DNA from: JAWOFN01 sp046497505 [NCBI: bacterium]
GTDB taxonomy: Bacteria > Blakebacterota > Blakebacteria > Blakebacterales
Assembly: GCA_046497505.1 (NCBI GenBank)
Contig: JAWOFN010000055.1
Coordinates: 1 to 49,122 of the forward strand
Length of the DNA: 49,122 bases
Reading direction: 5' to 3'
The notes under the pieces were generated by a model. The model had not been told where the DNA came from and ran no database searches. It worked only from the letters and a program-made list of their open reading frames with translations. Made by a program: the position numbers and the translations under genes. Below are positions 37,841 through 45,892 of this stretch, one piece after another. Position 1 is the stretch's first letter. Each line of letters begins with the position of its first letter.

Positions 37841-38077
37841 ATGCGGTTGATGGTGCTGGGCGCGGGCCTGATGGGACGAGCCGCCGCCTGGGAGCTGTCC
37901 CGTCACGAGGGGGCCGAGGTGCTGGTGGTCGATGGACGCACCGGCGCTCTCTCCGCGGCCGGGTCCTGCGGAAGGGACGGATCCGGGAGGTGCCCCCCCC
38001 TCTCCGAACCCGAGATGGTGGACTTCCCTGAACCGTACGGCATGCAGTTCAGCTGGAGGGAGTCGAGAAAGAGGTAA
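37841..38077 (+). pseudogene. Remnant of a Rossmann-fold (saccharopine dehydrogenase-like) gene
   Basis: A 78-codon frame starting with a convincing NAD(P)-binding motif, MRLMVLGAGLMGRAAAWELSR, followed by the acidic strand end VLVVDG. The fold then ends abruptly: about 25 low-complexity residues and then SEPEMVDFPEPYG, a stretch similar in style to the middle of saccharopine dehydrogenase-like proteins, then a stop. Those enzymes have 350-400 residues, so this looks like a gene with a large internal deletion. A GGAGG lies upstream, so a short peptide could still be made. The family assignment is tentative. Confidence 0.5.
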
Positions 38078-38181
38078 AGGTCCCCGCCGTCCCGGACGTC
38101 GTATCCTCAGGAGGCCCCGTGAAGGAGTCGTCACATGGACGAGGGGATGGATCCCGAGCGGGCGGCCGGAGAGAGAATGTC

Positions 38182-38211
38182 TTGACGAGGGCCGGGGGGT
38201 CTCCGTAGTGT
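38182..38211 (+). promoter_or_regulatory. Candidate promoter for the TPR gene
   Basis: TTGACG (38182-38187) and TAGTGT (38206-38211) are 18 bases apart. It would give a leader of about 93 bases ahead of the TPR gene. The 233-base gap from 38078 also holds a 16-codon frame (38135-38185) with AAGGAG upstream, too short to call as a gene. Confidence 0.4.
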
Positions 38212-38310
38212 GTACTGTCTTTGGCCGCTGCACCCGGTCCGGCCTCCGGGCCGGATGCGCTGCCCGGTCACATCCGCTCCAACTGCAAGCACCTTCGGGA
38301 GGAATCCTGG

Positions 38311-39186
38311 ATGAAGCGCTTCATCTTCACCCTCACCGCCCTGGCGATGCTCTTGCCGGCGGCCGCCGATGCTCAGATCGAGAATGCGGAAGCGGCAGAG
38401 AAGTTCAACAACGGTCGGAGCCTCTACCAGCAGGGCAAGTACCAGGACGCCCTGGAGGACTTCCTGGAATCCGCCAAGCTGGAGCCGGGGAACTACCTCG
38501 CGCACTACATGGCGGGGCTCACCTACAACAGGCTCCGGCAGCCCGACGAGGCGAAGACCCAGTTCGAGGCGGCGGTCAAGCACAACCCGAACTACTTCCG
38601 TGCCTTCTTCGCGCTGGGACGGGTCCACGAGAGCGAGGGGGACCTGGATGCCGCGGTCGAGGCCTATCAGCGCTCGGGACAGGTCTCGGAGGAGGTCGGT
38701 CAGCCCTACCCCAACGCCTTCTTCAACCTGGGGGCGGTCCTCATGGAGCAGCAGGAGTGGGACCAGGCCCTGCAGGCCTACAGCAAGGTGATCCAGCACG
38801 AGCCCGCCAACGAGCGCGCCTACGATTACATGGGGAATATCTACGAGCAGAAGGGTGAGTACACCAATGCCCTGGTCCAGTACAAGCAGGCGGTGAAGGC
38901 CAAGCCGGCCTGGCACGAGCCCTACTTCCACCAAGCGGTGGTGCTGAACAAGATGGGTCAGTACGAGGAGGCGATCAACATGGCCGACCAGGCCCTGGAG
39001 CGGATGCCCGGGGACGGCGGCAGCCTCTTCGAGAAGGGGACGGCCCTGAAGAGCCTGGAGAAGTGGGACGAGGCCATCAGTGTCTTCCGGGAGGCGGCCA
39101 AGAGCCCCCAGTGGAAGCAGCTCGCCGAGTATCAGATCGAGCGGATCCAGAACCGGGACGTGGAGGTCATCCCCCCGGTCCGCTGA
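38311..39186 (+). CDS. Exported tetratricopeptide-repeat protein
   Basis: A 291-residue periplasmic protein. The ATG at 38311 follows GGGAGGAA and starts a signal peptide (MKRFIFTLTALAMLLPAAADAQ). About seven TPR units cover the rest, with typical pairs such as YQQGKYQDALEDFLESAKLE, YLAHYMAGLTYNRL, RAFFALGRVHESEGDLDAAV and YDYMGNIYEQKGEYTNAL. TPR proteins act as adaptors; no partner can be named from sequence. It ends exactly next to the stop codon of the convergent HD-GYP gene with no bases between them. Confidence 0.88.
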   Translation: MKRFIFTLTALAMLLPAAADAQIENAEAAEKFNNGRSLYQQGKYQDALEDFLESAKLEPGNYLAHYMAGLTYNRLRQPDEAKTQFEAAVKHNPNYFRAFFALGRVHESEGDLDAAVEAYQRSGQVSEEVGQPYPNAFFNLGAVLMEQQEWDQALQAYSKVIQHEPANERAYDYMGNIYEQKGEYTNALVQYKQAVKAKPAWHEPYFHQAVVLNKMGQYEEAINMADQALERMPGDGGSLFEKGTALKSLEKWDEAISVFREAAKSPQWKQLAEYQIERIQNRDVEVIPPVR

Positions 39187-40884
39187 TTACGGAAGATCTT
39201 CTTCCTCTCCATCCCCCCTCAGGTCCACCGGCCCGGTGATGTAGAGCATCGGCTCTTCCCGGAGGTCGATGAGGCGTTCCTGTTCCAGCGGGGTCTCGTC
39301 GGAGGCCAAAAGGACCTGCACGATGGGTCGGAGAGGGTAGCCCCGGTTGGTCCCGACGACCCGTCCCACCTCCCCGGTGTTGAGGTGGACGAAGGAACCG
39401 AGGGGGAAGACACTGATCTCCTGGATGAGCGCCTTGACCAGGTCGCTGGAGTAGAGACGCCCTCCCAGGCGGATGAGCTGCTGGAGGACGTTGAAGGGGA
39501 TCATACGTTCCCGGAAGGGACGGCTGTGGGTCAGGGCCTCGTAGGTGTCGGCCAGTCCGATGATGCGGGCATAGGGGTGGATCTCCTCCCCGAGGATCCC
39601 CTCCGGGTAGCCGGAACCGTCGTGCCGCTCGTGTTCCTGGTACACCACCTGAGGGAGCCAGGGATAAGCCCGGGCATAGGCCTGCAGGATCTTCCGTCCG
39701 TAGGCCGGATGCTGTTTGATCTGTGAGTAGCCCGATTGGTCCAGCTTGCCCCGGCGCATCACCAGCCCCTCGGGGAGCCGGGTCATGCCCACGTCGTGGA
39801 TCGCGGCGGCCAGCGCTGTCTCGTAGCGCTGCCGATCGGAGTACTTGAGCCCATCGGCGATCTTCAGGGCGTAGACGGAGGTGTTGACCTGGTGATGGGC
39901 CAGGTAGTCGTCCACGTCCTCGAACTCCGGCACGTGGAAGATCACGTGGAGGAGCACGTCGTTGCTCTCTCCCAGGGCGCGGACGAGTTCCTCCACCTGG
40001 TGGGCCACGTCGGTGAGGGGCGGGTTGCTCCCGCTCCGGTGTCCCCGGGTGAACCGGCGGACCGCCTCCACGGTCTCCCGATATACCTCGCTCTCTGCGG
40101 GCTGCATCGCGGCGGGGGGGCCCTGGGCTCGGACCCTGGGTACCGAGGCCGATACCGGTGTCTCCCCGCTCAGGGGTCCGGGGAGGTCCGGGACCTCATC
40201 GCTCGAAGCGGAAGGGATATTCGGAGCCGGCGGAGGCGCTTCTTCGGGGGATGCGGGGGCCCTCCCGGTCCCGGGCACCGGAGCGGGTCCCGTCGGGCCG
40301 GCCGGCTGCTCCTCGGCCTCCGCGCTCTCTTCCCCGGGGTCCCCTTCCGGGACCGCGGTCGCTTCTTCCTCTTCTCCTGCTGCCTCTGCTTCCTCCCGCC
40401 GGGCGGGGCCCTGCCCCTCGGATGAGGTGAACACCCGCCGGCGTCCCTCTCCTCCGGGGAGTTCGCCGTCGGGGCCGATCTCCTGGATCCTCTTGAGCAG
40501 GTCCTCGGCCGCCTCTGCGATGGTCACCACGCGGCTCTCGGGGAGACCTTCGGCCCGGGGGCTGTCGGAGGCGGCGACCACGAGCAGGGCCGGCCGGCCC
40601 TCACGGATCTCATCCCTCACCAGATCGGCGGCCCCTTCCAGGGATTCGTCCGCCACCAGCACCATACGCCCGGCCACCTTTCGGCGGGAGCGGGCCTCAT
40701 CGGCTGAATCGGCATGATGGAAACGATATCCTCGCTCCTCGAGAGCGTCACGAACGGCCTGGATCACCTCTTCCCGCACGCTGAGGATGAGCACCTCCGG
40801 GAGGGCTCCCTGTCGACCTTTCTCCCCGGACCGGGACCCTTCGGGTCCCTTGCCCGGCTGGAGCATGTCGGCGAGTCGGACCAT
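39187..40884 (-). CDS. HD-GYP domain protein with degenerate receiver (likely cyclic-di-GMP phosphodiesterase)
   Basis: A 565-residue protein (ATG 40884; a GTG one codon earlier is possible). The N-terminal ~110 residues look like a receiver fold (PEVLILSVREEVIQAVRDAL ... MVLVADESLEG) but lack the acidic pair and phospho-Asp. A long Pro/Glu/Ala-rich linker (about 145-260) follows. The HD-GYP domain has YLAHHQVNTSVYAL, AAIHDVGMTRLP with the HD pair, the GYP signature HERHDGSGYPEG and GLADTYEALT. The C-terminal domain reads FVHLNTGEVGRVV. The gene is 9 bases after the polyprenyl-phosphate transferase gene, so it belongs to the polysaccharide locus transcript. Confidence 0.85.
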   Translation of the reverse strand: MVRLADMLQPGKGPEGSRSGEKGRQGALPEVLILSVREEVIQAVRDALEERGYRFHHADSADEARSRRKVAGRMVLVADESLEGAADLVRDEIREGRPALLVVAASDSPRAEGLPESRVVTIAEAAEDLLKRIQEIGPDGELPGGEGRRRVFTSSEGQGPARREEAEAAGEEEEATAVPEGDPGEESAEAEEQPAGPTGPAPVPGTGRAPASPEEAPPPAPNIPSASSDEVPDLPGPLSGETPVSASVPRVRAQGPPAAMQPAESEVYRETVEAVRRFTRGHRSGSNPPLTDVAHQVEELVRALGESNDVLLHVIFHVPEFEDVDDYLAHHQVNTSVYALKIADGLKYSDRQRYETALAAAIHDVGMTRLPEGLVMRRGKLDQSGYSQIKQHPAYGRKILQAYARAYPWLPQVVYQEHERHDGSGYPEGILGEEIHPYARIIGLADTYEALTHSRPFRERMIPFNVLQQLIRLGGRLYSSDLVKALIQEISVFPLGSFVHLNTGEVGRVVGTNRGYPLRPIVQVLLASDETPLEQERLIDLREEPMLYITGPVDLRGDGEEEDLP

Positions 40885-40893
40885 CACTCTCTC

Positions 40894-42030
40894 TCAGTGA
40901 TATCGGCGTTCCACGAAAAGCATGAACCGGCCTACGACGGTCAGGATGATGATGCCCTGGACCAGCGACAGCACGGCCACCCGCCCGGAGGCATTGTGCA
41001 GGGTCAGAGCGCTGAGGGCAAGAATGGACGCGATCACGCAGATGAACCCCACCGTGTCGCGGCGGTCCAGTCCCAGCTTGAGGAGCCGGTGGTGGATGTG
41101 GTCCCTGCCGGTGTACTCGAGCCATTCCCGGACGCTGCGGATCCTCCCGTCGGCCACCCGGGTGATGGTGATGAAGGTGGTGTCGAAGATGGGGACCCCC
41201 AGGATCAGGAGGGGGACCACGATGTCCAGGGTGACCGCATCAGGGCCTCCCCATTCTCCCACGATCGCGATGGATGCCAGGCTGAAGCCCAGCAGGGTGG
41301 ACCCGGCGTCTCCCAGGAAGACCGAAGCGGGTCTCCCCCGGAAGTTGTAGGGGAGGAATCCGGCGCACCCTCCGGCCAGGGCCGCACACAGGAGGAGGAA
41401 GAAGGGCTGGTCGGTCTGGACGGCCACCAGGCCGAAGGCGGCCGCGGCCAGGATGGTGAGACTCCCGGCCAGCCCGTCGATGCCGTCCAGGAAATTGAGG
41501 GCGTTGGTCATGCCGATGAGCCAGACCGCGGTGATGGCGACCTCCAGCGAATCCCCCCACCAGGTCTCGGGCATGAAGGTCACCCGGACACCCTCCATCA
41601 CCACCACCGCGACCGCGGCTGCCTGCACGAAGAGTTTGGGGCCCGGTGCCAGGCCGATGAGGTCGTCCACCATCCCCACCGCGACCAGCATGGTGGCCGC
41701 GATGAGGACCCCCTGCACCGCCGGGCTCTGCTGATGATAGCCGTAGAAGAGGTTGGCGGCGAGGAAGCCGAGGTAGACGGCCACACCCCCCACCAGGGGG
41801 ACGGCCCCCTCGTGATGCTTCCGCTGGTCGGGACGGTCCACCAGCCCGACCCGGAGGGCCAGCGGTCTCAGCAGGGGCACCAGACCGAAGACCACCACCG
41901 CGGAGAGGAGGAAGGGCCCCGTCCAGTTCAGCCATGGCGGGGTGTCGATCCGCGGGGCAGCGTAGAGGAAGAGGAGGGTCAGCAGGGCGGCGGCCCCGGT
42001 ACGGACCAGGATCCTGCGGGGGATCCTCAT
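40894..42030 (-). CDS. WecA/TagO-like undecaprenyl-phosphate GlcNAc-1-phosphate transferase
   Basis: This polytopic enzyme family (MraY/WecA/TagO) moves a sugar phosphate from a UDP-sugar to undecaprenyl phosphate, the first lipid-linked step of a glycan. The start at 42030 (ATG) overlaps the DegT stop (ATGA) and gives 378 residues. About ten membrane helices are visible. Family motifs: DQRKHHEGAVPLVGG, MVDDLIGLAPGPK, NALNFLDGIDGLAG, VFLGDAGSTLLGF and DHIHHRLLKLGL. The last His-rich motif and the absence of a second UDP-MurNAc-pentapeptide loop favour WecA/TagO over MraY. Its sugar substrate cannot be told. Confidence 0.9.
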   Translation of the reverse strand: MRIPRRILVRTGAAALLTLLFLYAAPRIDTPPWLNWTGPFLLSAVVVFGLVPLLRPLALRVGLVDRPDQRKHHEGAVPLVGGVAVYLGFLAANLFYGYHQQSPAVQGVLIAATMLVAVGMVDDLIGLAPGPKLFVQAAAVAVVVMEGVRVTFMPETWWGDSLEVAITAVWLIGMTNALNFLDGIDGLAGSLTILAAAAFGLVAVQTDQPFFLLLCAALAGGCAGFLPYNFRGRPASVFLGDAGSTLLGFSLASIAIVGEWGGPDAVTLDIVVPLLILGVPIFDTTFITITRVADGRIRSVREWLEYTGRDHIHHRLLKLGLDRRDTVGFICVIASILALSALTLHNASGRVAVLSLVQGIIILTVVGRFMLFVERRYH

Positions 42031-43085
42031 CCTCCCCCCTCCTCTTCCAGGACATCGTTCAGCACCTCCAGGACCCGCGTCTGCTCGCCCTCGGTGAGCG
42101 TGGGATAGAGGGGGAGGCTCACCAGGTGGTGCCACGCTTCCCGGCTGTTGGGCAGTTCGGGTCCCCCGGTGAGCCGGTAGAGGGGCACGGGGACCGGGCG
42201 GCGGCAGAACACACCCTGCTGCTGGCAGCGTCCGGTGAGCGTCCCCACGTCCACCGGGCTCCAGCAGAGGTAGCGGAAGAAGGCGGGCCGAGCTTCTTCT
42301 TCGACCCGTACCGGGACCAGGCCCATGCCCTCCACCTCGAGGTCGTAGCGCCGGGCCCGGGAAGCCCTCCGTTCCAGGAACTCACCCAGCCGGGTCAGCT
42401 GGACCCGTGCCATGGCCGCCTGCAGGTCGGTCATCTTGAAGTTGAACCGCTTCAGCTCTCCCTCACCGTCGTCGTAGTCACGGAGCCGGCGGACCCTCTC
42501 GATGAGCCCGGGGTCGTCGGAGAGGACCGCGCCGCCCTCGCCGGCACACAGCATCTTGGTGGCGTAGAAGGAGAGGATGCTCACCCGCCCGGAGGAACCC
42601 ACAGGCCGTCCCTCCCACCGGGCCCCCGCGCTGGCGGCCGCGTCCTCCACCAGCACCGGGACCGCTTCGGTCCAGGGGACCGCATCCAGCGGGTAACCCC
42701 AGGGATGGACCAGGATGCAGGCGTCCATCTCGCCGGCCTCTTCGAGCTGCCGGAGTGAGGGGGCCAGGGACCCTTCGGCCGTATCCAGCAGGACCGGCTC
42801 CGCCCCGCTCCACTGCACCGCGTACAGCACGGCGGGACAGGTGAAGGCGGAAATGGCGACCCGATGACCGGGCCCCACCCCGAGGGCCTGGAGTGCGGCC
42901 AGCAGGGCCTGGCTGCCCGAACCCACGGCCACGCTGCCCTCCCGGTGGAACCAGCCGGAGAGGTCGCGCTCCAGGGCCGCCGCCTGGGGTCCCTGGGCCA
43001 CCTGGCCGGTGGTGATCACCGCATCCACCGCGTCCCGCTCACGGGGCCCCAGGGTGGGTCGGGAGTGGGGGACGGGATCAGACAT
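42027..43085 (-). CDS. DegT/DnrJ/EryC1/StrS-family sugar aminotransferase
   Basis: These PLP enzymes add an amino group to keto-sugar nucleotides used in surface glycans. The 352-residue protein has the family pattern: AVGSGSQALLAALQAL for the phosphate-binding part, LVEDAAASAGA with the Asp that pairs with the PLP ring nitrogen, and the Schiff-base Lys177 in SFYATKMLCAGEGGAVL. NFKMTDLQAAMARVQL follows. The start overlaps the PIG-L gene stop by 8 bases. It is shorter than many family members (about 370-400). Confidence 0.9.
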   Translation of the reverse strand: MSDPVPHSRPTLGPRERDAVDAVITTGQVAQGPQAAALERDLSGWFHREGSVAVGSGSQALLAALQALGVGPGHRVAISAFTCPAVLYAVQWSGAEPVLLDTAEGSLAPSLRQLEEAGEMDACILVHPWGYPLDAVPWTEAVPVLVEDAAASAGARWEGRPVGSSGRVSILSFYATKMLCAGEGGAVLSDDPGLIERVRRLRDYDDGEGELKRFNFKMTDLQAAMARVQLTRLGEFLERRASRARRYDLEVEGMGLVPVRVEEEARPAFFRYLCWSPVDVGTLTGRCQQQGVFCRRPVPVPLYRLTGGPELPNSREAWHHLVSLPLYPTLTEGEQTRVLEVLNDVLEEEGGG

Positions 43086-43713
43086 TGATGAGGAGCCGCT
43101 GGCTCGCGAAACCCTCGGCGGACCGGACCCGGGCCTGGATGCCCCGGAAGGTCGCCGCGCTCCGCGCCATGTCGATGATGGTGGTCTCCTCGATATGGGT
43201 CTTGGCGATCTGGGAGGCGTGGGCCTCCAGGAGTGTGATCTTCCTCTCCAGCACCGTGGTGATGTCGACGTAGACGGTCGGGTTGAAGTTCTGGGAGGTG
43301 GGCCCCTCGTAGAAGAGGAAGTTGGGGATATACCGTGTGGCGGAGAGGGTACAGGCGGTCAGATGCCGGTGGTCCTGGTGCGTGTCGTCCTTCCAGTGGG
43401 TGAAGATGAACTTCGGATCGAGCTGGAGGATGATCTCCTCCAGCTCGACGACCAGTTCCCGGCTCAGCGGCACCCGCGTGTCGGTATAGCCCCCGAAGAA
43501 GAGATCCTCCGCCCCCATGAGTTCGGCCGAGCGCTCCATCTCCGACCAGCGGGTCTCTCCCTCCCCGCCGTAGCTGCCCCGGGTGGCCACGTAGAGGAAG
43601 ACGCGGTGGCCCTCATCGGCGTACTTGATCAGGGTGCCGCCGCATCCGTACTCGATGTCATCGGGATGGGACCCTATGGCCAGGATGTCGACGGGGCCGG
43701 TGCTCTCGCTCAT
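43078..43713 (-). CDS. PIG-L (LmbE-like) N-acetylglucosamine deacetylase family protein
   Basis: The 211-residue protein has the zinc-binding SHPDDIEYGCGG motif (His16, Asp18, Asp19) and the second site FTHWKDDTHQDHR, both typical of PIG-L. Members deacetylate GlcNAc-containing glycolipids, mycothiol or bacillithiol precursors, or antibiotics. Here the neighbours (WbqC upstream, DegT downstream) suggest a sugar substrate for a surface glycan; a thiol precursor cannot be excluded. The ATG at 43713 overlaps the WbqC stop by one base, and GGGAG lies upstream. The long frame upstream is a shadow of wbqC. Confidence 0.9.
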   Translation of the reverse strand: MSESTGPVDILAIGSHPDDIEYGCGGTLIKYADEGHRVFLYVATRGSYGGEGETRWSEMERSAELMGAEDLFFGGYTDTRVPLSRELVVELEEIILQLDPKFIFTHWKDDTHQDHRHLTACTLSATRYIPNFLFYEGPTSQNFNPTVYVDITTVLERKITLLEAHASQIAKTHIEETTIIDMARSAATFRGIQARVRSAEGFASQRLLINV

Positions 43714-44429
43714 CAGCTCTCCCTCTCGGCTGGATGCCCCCGTCCGTTGGCCTCTCTGAGGAGTCCGAGGGAGCGGGGACCGCAGTTGCAAAGTAGGTCG
43801 ACGGCCGACATGCCGGGCAGGAACTCCCCGAAGGGCTGATCGTACTCCGGATGGACGAAGTCCTGCACCTCCACTTCGATCCCCGAGGCCTCCCAGCGGT
43901 CGAGGTCCATGTAATCCGGCCCCTCTTTCCCGGCGAGGTAGCTGTCCGCGCCCAGCTGGCGGCAGAGGTGGATCAGCCGTTCGTCGGGATGGCCGGGTGC
44001 GGGGTCCATGTCGCTGGACCAATGGAGGGGGGTGGTCAGACCCATCCGGTCCATGAACCACTCGAGGGTGGCTCTCCCGAGGGGGGCCAGCAGCTCCCAC
44101 TCCTCCTCCCAGATCTCCTCGAGTCCTTCGGCGGTCCACTCGTACCAGGGCGCGGGAGCGTAGTTGGTGCGGAGGGCCTGCCTGTGGGAACGGGCCCAGC
44201 TGTGCTGTCTGGGGTCGATCTTCACGTCCCGTATGAGCTGGCCGCTCTCGTGGAGCACGGGCACGGTGACCCACTGCCACCCCTGGGCGGTCTTGAAGCG
44301 GTTCCGGTTCTGCCAGTCCCCCTTGCTGAACTCCACCGTGTCGAGCAGGATGAACACATCCGCCAGGTCGACCTTGTCCATATAGCCGGACCAGGGGAGG
44401 TAGTGCGGCTGGTGGACGGCCGCCCTCAT
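43713..44429 (-). CDS. WbqC-like protein
   Basis: A 238-residue protein that matches the WbqC family: AAVHQPHYLPWSGYMDKVDLADVF, with aromatic and basic motifs (KGDWQNRNRF, WQWVTVPV) and ERLIHLCRQLGADSYLAG, then a C-terminal region ending LLCNCGPRSL. WbqC genes are common in polysaccharide clusters; recent work links the family to acyl or aminoacyl transfer to sugar amines, but the reaction here is not known. Start ATG 44429 is inside the end of the PHP-like gene (overlap 4). Confidence 0.87.
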   Translation of the reverse strand: MRAAVHQPHYLPWSGYMDKVDLADVFILLDTVEFSKGDWQNRNRFKTAQGWQWVTVPVLHESGQLIRDVKIDPRQHSWARSHRQALRTNYAPAPWYEWTAEGLEEIWEEEWELLAPLGRATLEWFMDRMGLTTPLHWSSDMDPAPGHPDERLIHLCRQLGADSYLAGKEGPDYMDLDRWEASGIEVEVQDFVHPEYDQPFGEFLPGMSAVDLLCNCGPRSLGLLREANGRGHPAERES

Positions 44430-45892
44430 CGCAGGAACACCGGGTTGGAGAGCAGGATGTGGTCCCGGGAACGCATCTCGAGACGCAGGCAGGAGGGGTC
44501 CTTCTGCCCCGGGAGATCGAACACGAGGTCTCCGGGTGCGAGTCCGGAGCGCTCCTCCGCGACCCGGCCGTCCCGTATGAGGCGCAGGGTCACCGGCTGG
44601 TCCCCGCCGCCCTCCCATCCCCAGGACACCCTGACAGTGACCGGCAGCCCTCCGGGCAGGCGGCCTCCATGGGTGGCCTCCCCCGCTCCCGCCCTGACCC
44701 GGAACTCCTCGAGCACCATGCGGACCCCCTCCTGGGTACTCCAGAGAGCATAGCCGCGTCCGTGCCGGAGCGCACCGAGCAGTTCGGGTGCCGAGCGGTC
44801 GGGAGCCAGGAGCACGGTCTGGACCTGGTCGAGGGCCTTGATCCGGAGCTGGGAGGGGTAGTGGAGCACCAGTTCACCCCACCCCCAGGGAGGTACCTCC
44901 CGGCCCCCCCGGAGGTAGTCCGCCAGGGCCCGGTCCCACCAGGAGCCGGGGCGATAGGCCTGGAGTCCCTCGGGATAGAGAGCGCCGAATCCGTTCCATC
45001 CCCGCGTCCCAACCAGCGCCCCGGGATGCTCCCTGGTGAGGATTCGGACCCCCGAGACCCTCTGGTCGTCCCGGGACTCCACACCGGTCCACAGGACGAG
45101 GCCGCCCGCGGAACGCACGCTGTCGATGACCGCCTGCCAGGGTGCCCAGCCGGGATCCGGGCCGTAGGGGCTCCAGGGGGTGGAAGGGGGGGGACCGGAC
45201 CAGAGCATGAGGAGGACGCCGGCCAGCCCAGCCACGGTGAGGCGCCAGCGCAGATGGTTGAGGGCCGTGAGGGTCCCCGCCGAGAGGGCGATGAGGAGAA
45301 GCAGCCAGATCCAGCCTCCCGGGGTGGCCGTCGCCTTCCGGTGGAGACCGAGTACCGGGAGTCCCCGGTAGCTGGGGGGATCGGCGAGGGCGGTGACGAG
45401 CAGGTTCCTCTGCCAGTCCCTCATCACCAGGGACCCGCCCAGCGGGGAGCCGGTCCAGCGGTAGTAGGGAGCCACCTCCACGCCCCCTATGAGGGTGACG
45501 GCCGGCACCAGCTCATCTGCCGCGGCGAGTGTGTCGAAGTAGCGCCGGGTCCCGAGACGGGAGACGGAGGGACGGGAATGCCGGTATCGCCAGAAGGTGC
45601 GGATGAGGGGAGGGGACCACTCCCATTCCGCCACGAGATGTTCGGTGAACAGGATCGCGTCGTACCCCTCCAGGGCGGCGGCCCGCTGGAGGTCCCCGAT
45701 CCCGGCCTCCCACCTCTCATCCAGTTCCCCGTCCGGTCCCGTCTGGGCATGGGCATGGAGGAGGAGGCGCCACTGGGGGAGGCCGGCGGGGGACGCGGGG
45801 CCCTGGGCGGACGCAGGGGATGCCGGGACCAGGGAGAGGAGGAGGTACAGCCAGGGGGCGGCCGCCGAATACACCGGCCGCTCAGTACTCAC
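44426..45892 (-). CDS. Exported/membrane protein with PHP-like metal-dependent domain
   Basis: A 488-residue protein starting at GTG 45892 (a later GTG at 45874 is possible). A signal peptide (APWLYLLLSLVPASPASAQ) is followed by a PHP-like opening: HAH at 46-48, then the helix GDLQRAAALEGYDAILFTEH with Glu84-His85, and GVEVA with Glu139. Two close membrane helices (about 192-210 and 217-232) then appear inside what would be the PHP core, before AVIDSVRSAGGLVLWTGVES. The C-terminal half is beta-rich (VTVRVSWGW, VTLRLIRDGR). The last PHP metal ligands are not clear. The gene is between the ExeA-like ATPase and WbqC. Confidence 0.6.
   Translation of the reverse strand: MSTERPVYSAAAPWLYLLLSLVPASPASAQGPASPAGLPQWRLLLHAHAQTGPDGELDERWEAGIGDLQRAAALEGYDAILFTEHLVAEWEWSPPLIRTFWRYRHSRPSVSRLGTRRYFDTLAAADELVPAVTLIGGVEVAPYYRWTGSPLGGSLVMRDWQRNLLVTALADPPSYRGLPVLGLHRKATATPGGWIWLLLLIALSAGTLTALNHLRWRLTVAGLAGVLLMLWSGPPPSTPWSPYGPDPGWAPWQAVIDSVRSAGGLVLWTGVESRDDQRVSGVRILTREHPGALVGTRGWNGFGALYPEGLQAYRPGSWWDRALADYLRGGREVPPWGWGELVLHYPSQLRIKALDQVQTVLLAPDRSAPELLGALRHGRGYALWSTQEGVRMVLEEFRVRAGAGEATHGGRLPGGLPVTVRVSWGWEGGGDQPVTLRLIRDGRVAEERSGLAPGDLVFDLPGQKDPSCLRLEMRSRDHILLSNPVFLR

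Noticed and set aside
38135-38185. A 16-codon frame with a good AAGGAG upstream.
   Set aside because: Too short to support without conservation; it also overlaps the candidate promoter of the TPR gene.
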